A DNA stretch of 64,000 nt from NCBI RefSeq assembly GCF_025947145.1, contig NZ_CP109999.1:3286001-3350000 (forward strand), in the 5' to 3' direction. The position numbers and the translations under genes are program-made. The notes beneath the pieces are model-generated. The model worked only from the letters and a program-made list of their open reading frames with translations, ran no database searches and was not told the DNA's origin. This DNA comes from Flavobacterium sp. N1994. Lineage in GTDB: Bacteria; Bacteroidota; Bacteroidia; Flavobacteriales; Flavobacteriaceae. This document shows, piece after piece, positions 48,245-60,200 of the stretch (position 1 is its first letter; each line of letters starts with the position of its first letter).

Positions 48245-51200
48245 TTATCTAGTAAGGTATAAGTATCCGTCTTTATTAACAGTTTGTCCATCCGATGTTG
48301 TCCACTGTACAATATAGAAATACGTTCCAGTTGGCAATTCTTGAGATTTGCTTACAGTTGCTCTTCCTTCAGAGATACCAATGAATTTCTTAGAACTGTT
48401 ATCATAGTTGTCTGCTTCATATACTAATACTCCCCAACGGTTGTAAATTTCAACCTTATTGGTTGGATAACACCCGAAATCTTCAATATGTTCAATATCA
48501 AAGAACTCATTCAGTCCATCACCATTTGGTGTAATTGCATTATGTATTTTTATGTTTTCACAAGGTAAAACAACACCACATTCTTTAATCGGTACAACTA
48601 TATTTATTTTTTGAGGACAAGTACCTGTTTGAATATTATATGAGAATGTATAAGTACCATCAGCTACACCTTCTGCATTAAGAACTGAACCGTTTAAACT
48701 ACCAACATTATTCTCGTTTACCCATGTTCCAGTTGTTGGAGTTCCAGTAGGTAAATAAGTGGCTAAATCAGTTGTAACTCCAATTTGGTCATTACAAATC
48801 TCATTAGTTACGTTTATATTCGTTACATCAGCTACTTGTGTTACGGTAACAAATCTAATAATTTGAGTTTCGTTTCCACAAGCATCACGCACTATCCATG
48901 TCCATGTAATAGTGTAAACACCATTTATTGGTTGAGATTGTGTTTGAGTGAACGTTGGTTGTTCAACTGCTGAACAATTATCTGTAAAGTCTGAAGCAGT
49001 TAATACTGGAGCACTTGGGATATTATTACAAGTTGCAGGTATTTTAACAGGAATTACAGGTATCAATTGCGGACCAGTTTTGTCAGTTACATCAATTTCT
49101 TGAGTTAAACGAATTGGATTCTCATTTCCACAAGCATCGGTAGCTACCCAAGTTCTTATTATTTTATAATTAGATGGACAACTTCCTTGTAATACAGTTT
49201 GAATCATATTCACAGTTGCCGTTCCACAATTATCACTCGCTGTTATAACTGCAGGAGCTGGAATGTTATCACAAGATGCAGCTACATTTGCTGGAGCACT
49301 TTGATCGAACGTTGGAGGAATAGTATCATTAACACTAATCGTTTGTGATGTTGAAGATGTGTTACCACAAGCATCAACAAAAGTCCATTTTCTAGTTACA
49401 GTGAATGAATTTGGACAAAGTCCAGGAACAGTAGTATCAACTCCTAGTACAGTTATAGCACCAGTACAATTATCCATAGCTGTAAGTGATATCATAGCAG
49501 GAACTTCACCACTACAAGTTGCAAATATTGGAGCTGGAGCTGCAGGAGCTACAGGCGCAATGTTATCTGTTACTGTGATCGTTTGAGTTTGAGGAGCCGC
49601 AGCATTACCACACGCATCCACAAGAGTCCAAGTACGAGTAATTATTTTAGAACCAGCACATTGACCGTTAGCCACACTATCAGTAAATGTAGCTTGTAAA
49701 TCAGACGAACAGTTGTCAGCCTCATTAGTTACATCACCAGTTAGAGCTACCGATGCATCGAAAGTACAATCAGCTGTTGTGAATATTTCAGTATTCGCAG
49801 GGGCAGTGAAAGTAGGAGCAATGTTATCTGTTACCGTGATCGTTTGAGTTTGAGGAGCCGCAGCATTACCACAAGCATCCACAAGAGTCCAAGTACGAGT
49901 AATTATTTTAGAACCAGCACATTGACCGTTAGCCACACTATCAGTAAATGTAGCTTGTAAATCAGACGAACAGTTGTCGGCCTCATTAGTTACATCACCA
50001 GTTAGAGCTACCGATGCATCGAAAGTACAATCAGCCGTTGTGAATATTTCAGTATTCGCAGGGGCAGTGAAAGTAGGAGCAATGTTATCTGTTACCGTGA
50101 TCGTTTGAGTTTGAGGAGCCGCAGCATTACCACACGCATCCACAAGAGTCCAAGTACGAGTAATTATTTTAGAACCAGCACATTGACCGTTAGCCACACT
50201 ATCAGTAAATGTAGCTTGTAAATCAGACGAACAGTTGTCGGCCTCATTAGTTACATCACCAGTTAGAGCTACCGATGCATCGAAAGTACAATCAGCCGTT
50301 GTGAATATTTCAGTATTCGCAGGGGCAGTGAAAGTAGGAGCAATGTTATCTGTTACTGTGATCGTTTGAGTTTGAGGAGCCGCAGCATTACCACAAGCAT
50401 CCACAAGAGTCCAAGTACGAGTAATTATTTTTGAACCAGCACATTGACCGTTAGTCACACTATCAGTAAATATAGCTTGTAAATCAGACGAACAGTTGTC
50501 AGCCTCATTAGTTACATCACCAGTTAGAGCTACAGACGCATCGAAAGTACAATCAGCCGTTGTGAATATTTCAGTATTCGCAGGGGCAGTGAAAGTAGGT
50601 GCTACAGTATCATGTATTGTAAATGTAGCTGAAGATGTAGATGAATTGTTGCAAGCATCAGTAGCAGTAAATATTACTGTTACAGCGGCTGAACAATTGT
50701 TGGAGATAGCATTGAAATTATTAGTCCAAGTTACATTTGAACAATTATCAGATGCAATAGCTCCACCATTTGAATTCAACCATGCTTGTAGCTCATCTGT
50801 ATTACCAGAACCATTACATTGTACAACTATATTTGTAGCTGCAGTAGTGAAAGTAGGAGCAATGTTATCTGTTACTGTGATCGTTTGAGTTTGAGGAGCC
50901 GCAGCATTACCACAAGCATCCACAAGAGTCCAAGTACGAGTAATTATTTTAGAACCAGCACATTGACCGTTAGCCACACTATCAGTAAATGTAGCTTGTA
51001 AATCAGACGAACAGTTGTCGGCCTCATTAGTTACATCACCAGTTAGAGCTACCGATGCATCGAAAGTACAATCAGCCGTTGTGAATATTTCAGTATTCGC
51101 AGGGGCAGTGAAAGTAGGAGCAATGTTATCTGTTACTGTGATCGTTTGAGTTTGAGGAGCCGCAGCATTACCACAAGCATCCACAAGAGTCCAAGTACGA

Positions 51201-54200
51201 GTAATTATTTTTGAACCAGCACATTGACCGTTAGCCACACTATCAGTAAATGTAGCTTGTAAATCAGACGAACAGTTGTCAGCCTCATTAGTTACATCAC
51301 CAGTTAGAGCTACCGAAGCATCGAAAGTACAATCAGCCGTTGTGAATATTTCAGTATTCGCTGGCGCAGTGAAAGTAGGAGCAATGTTATCGGTTACTGT
51401 GATCGTTTGAGTTTGAGGAGCCGCAGCATTACCACACGCATCCACAAGAGTCCAAGTACGAGTAATTATTTTAGAACCAGCACATTGACCGTTAGCCACA
51501 CTATCAGTAAATGTAGCTTGTAAATCAGACGAACAGTTGTCAGCCTCATTAGTTACATCACCAGTTAGAGCTACCGATGCATCGAAAGTACAATCAGCTG
51601 TTGTGAATATTTCAGTATTCGCAGGGGCAGTGAAAGTAGGAGCAATGTTATCGGTTACCGTGATGGTTTGAGTTTGAGGAGCCGCAGCATTACCACACGC
51701 ATCCACAAGAGTCCAAGTACGAGTAATTATTTTCGAACCAGCACATTGACCGTTAGTCACACTATCAGTAAATGTAGCTTGTAAATCAGACGAACAGTTG
51801 TCAGCCTCATTAGTTACATCACCAGTTAGAGCTACAGACGCATCGAAAGTACAATCAGCCGTTGTGAATATTTCAGTATTCGCAGGGGCAGTGAAAGTAG
51901 GTGCAATGTTATCTGTTACTGTGATCGTTTGAGTTTGAGGAGCCGCAGCATTACCACAAGCATCCACAAGAGTCCAAGTACGAGTAATTATTTTAGAACC
52001 AGCACATTGACCGTTAGCCACACTATCAGTAAATGTAGCTTGTAAATCAGACGAACAGTTGTCAGCCTCATTAGTTACATCACCAGTTAGAGCTACCGAT
52101 GCATCGAAAGTACAATCAGCCGTTGTGAATATTTCAGTATTCGCAGGGGCAGTGAAAGTAGGTGCAATGTTATCTGTTACTGTGATCGTTTGAGTTTGAG
52201 GAGCCGCAGCATTACCACAAGCATCCACAAGAGTCCAAGTACGAGTAATTATTTTAGAACCAGCACATTGACCGTTAGCCACACTATCAGTAAATGTAGC
52301 TTGTAAATCAGACGAACAGTTGTCAGCCTCATTAGTTACATCACCAGTTAGAGCTACCGATGCATCGAAAGTACAATCAGCCGTTGTGAATATTTCAGTA
52401 TTCGCAGGGGCAGTGAAAGTAGGAGCAATGTTATCTGTTACTGTGATCGTTTGAGTTTGAGGAGCCGCAGCATTACCACAAGCATCCACAAGAGTCCAAG
52501 TACGAGTAATTATTTTTGAACCAGCACATTGACCGTTAGTCACACTATCAGTAAATATAGCTTGTAAATCAGACGAACAGTTGTCAGCCTCATTAGTTAC
52601 ATCACCAGTTAGAGCTACAGACGCATCGAAAGTACAATCAGCCGTTGTGAATATTTCAGTATTCGCAGGGGCAGTGAAAGTAGGTGCTACAGTATCATGT
52701 ATTGTAAATGTAGCTGAAGATGTAGATGAATTGTTGCAAGCATCAGTAGCAGTAAATATTACTGTTACAGCGGCTGAACAATTGTTGGAGATAGCATTGA
52801 AATTATTAGTCCAAGTTACATTTGAACAATTATCAGATGCAATAGCTCCACCATTTGAATTCAACCATGCTTGTAGCTCATCTGTATTACCAGAACCATT
52901 ACATTGTACAACTATATTTGTAGCTGCAGTAGTGAAAGTAGGAGCAATGTTATCTGTTACTGTGATCGTTTGAGTTTGAGGAGCCGCAGCATTACCACAA
53001 GCATCCACAAGAGTCCAAGTACGAGTAATTATTTTAGAACCAGCACATTGACCGTTAGCCACACTATCAGTAAATGTAGCTTGTAAATCAGACGAACAGT
53101 TGTCGGCCTCATTAGTTACATCACCAGTTAGAGCTACCGATGCATCGAAAGTACAATCAGCCGTTGTGAATATTTCAGTATTCGCAGGGGCAGTGAAAGT
53201 AGGAGCAATGTTATCTGTTACTGTGATCGTTTGAGTTTGAGGAGCCGCAGCATTACCACAAGCATCCACAAGAGTCCAAGTACGAGTAATTATTTTTGAA
53301 CCAGCACATTGACCGTTAGCCACACTATCAGTAAATGTAGCTTGTAAATCAGACGAACAGTTGTCAGCCTCATTAGTTACATCACCAGTTAGAGCTACCG
53401 AAGCATCGAAAGTACAATCAGCCGTTGTGAATATTTCAGTATTCGCTGGCGCAGTGAAAGTAGGAGCAATGTTATCTGTTACTGTGATCGTTTGAGTTTG
53501 AGGAGCCGCAGCATTACCACACGCATCCACAAGAGTCCAAGTACGAGTAATTATTTTAGAACCAGCACATTGACCGTTAGCCACACTATCAGTAAATGTA
53601 GCTTGTAAATCAGACGAACAGTTGTCAGCCTCATTAGTTACATCACCAGTTAGAGCTACCGATGCATCGAAAGTACAATCAGCTGTTGTGAATATTTCAG
53701 TATTCGCAGGGGCAGTGAAAGTAGGAGCAATGTTATCTGTTACCGTGATCGTTTGAGTTTGAGGAGCCGCAGCATTACCACAAGCATCCACAAGAGTCCA
53801 AGTACGAGTAATTATTTTAGAACCAGCACATTGACCGTTAGCCACACTATCAGTAAATGTAGCTTGTAAATCAGACGAACAGTTGTCGGCCTCATTAGTT
53901 ACATCACCAGTTAGAGCTACCGATGCATCGAAAGTACAATCAGCCGTTGTGAATATTTCAGTATTCGCAGGGGCAGTGAAAGTAGGAGCAATGTTATCTG
54001 TTACTGTGATCGTTTGAGTTTGAGGAGCCGCAGCATTACCACAAGCATCCACAAGAGTCCAAGTACGAGTAATTATTTTCGAACCAGCACATTGACCGTT
54101 AGCCACACTATCAGTAAATGTAGCTTGTAAATCAGACGAACAGTTGTCAGCCTCATTAGTTACATCACCAGTTAGAGCTACCGATGCATCGAAAGTACAA

Positions 54201-57200
54201 TCAGCCGTTGTGAATATTTCAGTATTCGCAGGGGCAGTGAAAGTAGGTGCAATGTTATCTGTTACTGTGATCGTTTGAGTTTGAGGAGCCGCAGCATTAC
54301 CACAAGCATCCACAAGAGTCCAAGTACGAGTAATTATTTTAGAACCAGCACATTGACCGTTAGCCACACTATCAGTAAATGTAGCTTGTAAATCAGACGA
54401 ACAGTTGTCAGCCTCATTAGTTACATTACCAGTTAGAGCTACCGATGCATCGAAAGTACAATCAGCCGTTGTGAATATTTCAGTATTCGCAGGGGCAGTG
54501 AAAGTAGGAGCAATGTTATCTGTTACTGTGATCGTTTGAGTTTGAGGAGCCGCAGCATTACCACAAGCATCCACAAGAGTCCAAGTACGAGTAATTATTT
54601 TTGAACCAGCACATTGACCGTTAGTCACACTATCAGTAAATATAGCTTGTAAATCAGACGAACAGTTGTCAGCCTCATTAGTTACATCACCAGTTAGAGC
54701 TACAGACGCATCGAAAGTACAATCAGCCGTTGTGAATATTTCAGTATTCGCAGGGGCAGTGAAAGTAGGTGCTACAGTATCATGTATTGTAAATGTAGCT
54801 GAAGATGTAGATGAATTGTTGCAAGCATCAGTAGCAGTAAATATTACTGTTACAGCGGCTGAACAATTGTTGGAGATAGCATTGAAATTATTAGTCCAAG
54901 TTACATTTGAACAATTATCAGATGCAATAGCTCCACCATTTGAATTCAACCATGCTTGTAGCTCATCTGTATTACCAGAACCATTACATTGTACAACTAT
55001 ATTTGTAGCTGCAGTAGTGAAAGTAGGAGCAATGTTATCTGTTACTGTGATCGTTTGAGTTTGAGGAGCCGCAGCATTACCACAAGCATCCACAAGAGTC
55101 CAAGTACGAGTAATTATTTTAGAACCAGCACATTGACCGTTAGCCACACTATCAGTAAATGTAGCTTGTAAATCAGACGAACAGTTGTCAGCCTCATTAG
55201 TTACATCACCAGTTAGAGCTACCGATGCATCGAAAGTACAATCAGCTGTTGTGAATATTTCAGTATTCGCAGGGGCAGTGAAAGTAGGAGCAATTAAATC
55301 TTGAATAACAACAGTTACAGTAGCTTCATCACAATTATTTGGATTTAAGATCTCACATATTCTATAAGTAAAAGTATACGATCCACAACTTCCAATACTA
55401 GTTAAATTTACATTTCCAGTAGTATCAATATTCAAATTATTGTAACTTCCACTTAGTACAGTCAGATTTACTTCATTGGTTGATAAACCAACAGTACTGT
55501 TTAAAGTATCATTTGTTAAGATATTTCCAATTAAACCAACGCTAGAACATTGAACAGTTAGATAGTTGTCATCTATAGCTTCAATTGCAGCAGCACCAAC
55601 AGCAACAGAAACAGTAGCTGTATCACAATTCGTTGGATTTAAGATTTCACAGATTTGGTAAACCAAAGTATAAGAACCAGCAGGTGTTCCAGGAGCTACA
55701 AGTACATCAGTACCAGAAAGCGTAATTCCAGGATTAGTAGAAGATACGAAAGTAGTATTTACTTGCGAAGCTAAAACCGGCACACCGTTAAGAGTATCGT
55801 TAACCAACACGTTAGTGAAAGCCGTACCACCAGTTAAACCATTTACAGGAGTACCCGCATCATCATTAGCGATGATTTGAGCAGCTGAAACAGAAACAGA
55901 AACAGTAGCTGTATCACAATTCGTTGGATTTAAGATTTCACAGATTTGGTAAACCAAAGTATAAGAACCAGCAGGTGTTCCAGGAGCTACTAGTACATCA
56001 GTACCAGAAAGCGTAATTCCAGGATTAGTAGAAGACACGAAAGTAGTATTTACTTGCGAAGCTAAAACCGGCACACCGTTAAGAGTATCGTTAACCAACA
56101 CGTTAGTGAAAGCCGTACCACCAGTTAAACCATTTACAGGAGTACCCGCATCATCATTAGCGATGATTTGAGCATGTGTTACCGTAACAGTAACTGTAGC
56201 TGTATCACAATTCGTTGGATTTAAGATTTCACAGATTTGGTAAACCAAAGTATAAGAACCAGCAGGTGTTCCAGGAGCTACTAGTACATCAGTACCAGAA
56301 AGCGTAATTCCAGGATTAGTAGAAGACACGAAAGTAGTATTTACTTGCGAAGCTAAAACCGGCACACCGTTAAGAGTATCGTTAACCAACACGTTAGTGA
56401 AAGCCGTACCACCAGTTAAACCATTTACAGGAGTACCCGCATCATCATTAGCGATGATTTGAGCATGTGTTACCGTAACAGTAACTGTAGCTGTATCACA
56501 ATTCGTTGGATTTAAGATTTCACAGATTTGGTAAACCAAAGTATAAGAACCAGCAGGTGTTCCAGGAGCTACAAGTACATCAGTACCAGAAAGCGTAATT
56601 CCAGGATTAGTAGAAGATACGAAAGTAGTATTTACTTGCGAAGCTAAAACCGGCACACCGTTAAGAGCATCGTTAACCAACACGTTAGTGAAAGCAGTAC
56701 CACCAGTTAAACCATTTACAGGAGTACCCGCATCATCATTAGCGATGATTTGAGCAGCTGAAACAGAAACAGAAACAGTAGCCGTATCACAATTCGTTGG
56801 ATTTAAGATTTCACAGATTTGGTAAACTAAAGTATAAGAACCAGCAGGTGTTCCAGGCGCAACTAGCACGTTAGTACCAGAAAGCGTAATTCCAGGATTA
56901 GTAGAAGACACGAAAGTAGTATTTACTTGCGAAGCTAAAACAGGCACACCGTTAAGAGTATCGTTAACCAATACGTTAGTGAAAGCAGTACCACCAGTTA
57001 AACCATTTACAGGAGTACCCGCATCATCATTAGCGATGATTTGAGCAGCTGAAACAGAAACAGAAACAGTAGCCGTATCACAATTCGTTGGATTTAAGAT
57101 TTCACAGATTTGGTAAACTAAAGTATAAGAACCAGCAGGTGTTCCAAGCGCAACTAGCACGTTAGTACCAGAAAGCGTAATTCCAGGATTAGTAGAAGAC

Positions 57201-60200
57201 ACGAAAGTAGTATTTACTTGCGAAGCTAAAACCGGCACACCGTTAAGAGTATCGTTAACCAACACGTTAGTGAAAGCCGTACCACCAGTTAAACCATTTA
57301 TAGGAGTACCCGCATCATCATTAGCGATGATTTGAGCAGCTGAAACAGAAACAGAAACAGTAGCTGTATCACAATTCGTTGGATTTAAGATTTCACAGAT
57401 TTGGTAAACCAAAGTATAAGAACCAGCAGGTGTTCCAGGAGCTACAAGTACGTTAGTACCTGAAAGCGTAATTCCAGGATTAGTAGAAGATACGAAAGTA
57501 GTATTTACTTGCGAAGCTAAAACCGGCACACCGTTAAGAGTATCGTTAACCAACACGTTAGTGAAAGCCGTACCACCAGTTAAACCATTTACAGGAGTAC
57601 CCGCATCATCATTAGCGATGATTTGAGCAGCTGAAACAGAAACAGAAACAGTAGCTGTATCACAATTCGTTGGATTTAATTTTTCACAAATTTGATAGGT
57701 AACTGTGTATGAACCAGCTGGAGTTCCGGGAGTTACATTCACAGAACCATTTACTGGATTAAGAGTAACACCAGAGTTAGTTGTAGAAACTTGAGTTAAG
57801 TTAATAGTTGCTAAAGTTGCAGGGTTACCATTAAGAGTATCATTAACTAATACATTAGCTAAAGACTGACCACCAGTTAAACCATTTATTGGTGAACCAT
57901 TGTCATTCACAGCATCTATTACAGCATTAGTTACTAAAACAGTTACAGTAGCTGTATCACAATTCGTTGGATTTAATTTTTCACAAATTTGATAAGTAAG
58001 GATATAAGAACCAGAAGGAGTTCCTGGAGCTACGTTTACTGAACCAATAGCAGGATTAAGGGTTACTCCAGGATTAGTTGTTGCAACCTGAGTAAGATTG
58101 ATATTACCTAGATTAGCAGGACCACCATTTAGAGTGTCATTAACCAATACATATGGAAATGATTGACCACCAGTAGCACCAACAATAGAAGTACCTATAT
58201 CATTTACAGCATCAATTACAGCGTTAGTAACAGAAACAGTAACAGTAGCTGTATCACAATTGGTTGTATTTAATTTTTCACAAATTTGATAAGTAAGAAT
58301 ATACGAACCAGAAGGAGTTCCTGGAGCTACATTTACTGAGCCGTTAGCAGTGTTAAGGGTAACGCCACTATTTGTAGTTGAAACTTGTGTTAAGTTCACT
58401 AAAGCTAAAGTAGCAGGTGCGCCATTAAGGGTATCGTTAACTAATACATTAGATAATGATTGACCACCTGAAGCACCAACGATAGAAGTACCAGCATCAT
58501 TTACAGCATCAATTACAGCATTTGTAACAGAAACGGTAACCGTTGCCGTATCACAATTAGTTGGATTTATTTTTTCACATATTTGATATGTAACTGTGTA
58601 TGAACCAGATGGAGTACCAGGAGCCACATTCACCGAACCGTTAGCAGGGTTAAGAGTAACACCAGCATTTGTAGTTGAAACTTGTGTTAAATTTACAGAA
58701 GCTAAACTAGCAGGAGCACCATTAAGGGTATCGTTAACTAATACATTAGCTAATGATTGACCACCTGAAGCACCAACAATAGGAGCACCAGCATCATTCA
58801 CTGCATCAATAATAGGTTTAGTTACTGTTATTGTTACAGTAGCAGGGTCACAATTTGTAGTTGGATTTAATTTTTCACATAAGTTATATACTATAGTATA
58901 AGTTCCAGCAGGAGTTCCAGGAGGTACAGAAATTTGACCTGTATTTGTATCAATAACAGGAACTGGATTTCCGCCAATTGGAGTTGCAGGAGTGGTAACT
59001 GTAATATTAACTTGTGAAATAGTTGCTTGAACACCATTCAAGGTATCTGAACCATTACCGTTATTGTTTAAAACGTTTCCAGCATTTGGATTTCCTGTAG
59101 TTCCATTACCACCAGCAATAGTATCGTTTTGTGCAACAATTACTGGACATTTAGTAATAGTAAAAGGGAAGTTACATCCATTTCCGCCACCAGAAGGAAC
59201 TGCATAATAAGTAACAGTTGAACCAGCTACCAGTGGAATAGGATTAGCATCTGTATATTGAATAGAATTTACAGTTACTGGGAAAGAATTATAAAATAAT
59301 GATCCTACTGGAAAATTTGAAGCAATTTCAGAAGTTCCTACACTAGTACTAGTACTACAGTATGAAAAATGTCTTGTATAATCAGTATTTGGACAGTTTT
59401 GTTGTACATAACTTGTACCATTAATAGCTGTATTAATTGGAGTTGCAATTGGTTCGCCAGCACAACTACCATTTACAGTATACCCTTGAATCAAATTGGA
59501 ATTATTCAAAGCTACATTTGTAGTATTACCAATACCTGTAGAATTTCCAACAACACCCATATTACTTCCACAAGTAGCGTTGCTTAAAATAGCACAATCT
59601 GTTGTAGATTTTAATTTGAATGTTAATCTAGCTAATAAAGAGCTAGGATTTGCTGGTAAAACTAAAGTTCCAAAATCCCAAACAATGGATCCAGTTGCTC
59701 CTAAACTAGGATTAAATGAAATATTATTTGGTGTTGGAGTTGTTTGTGGACTAAATATTGTACCTGCAGCACTTCCTGCAACATAAGTTGCATTAAACGG
59801 AATAGGAATAATTAATTTATAATTATTTATTGCCTCTGTACCAATGTTTTTTATATCTACACTATAACCAGCTTCTTGACCTGGTAATATTGTGTAAGGT
59901 TGAACCGCTGGTGAACCATTGATAGTTGTGGCAGTGATTACACCTTCAACTTCTGGGATATAGGCATCAACAGACATTGCAATTGTATAAATAGAATAGG
60001 TATCCCCATTTGTACCATACAAGAATTTTGTTGCCGTTTGACTATTCCCAATAATACTATTGTTTGTATTAGGTATATTAACAATACCAATATCAATACC
60101 TGTATTATTTACCAAGTTAGGATTTCTCGTGCCTGGGGCAGTTATAGATGAATTGAAAAAATTATCTGGACTTGGTACCACACCATTTGCATTTCTACTT

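Noticed and set aside
50496..55171. Three identical 130-codon plus-strand frames (50496, 52581, 54666) and repeated 60-codon frames
   Set aside because: They are antisense shadows of the B and A modules; identity only reflects the 2,085-bp repeat.
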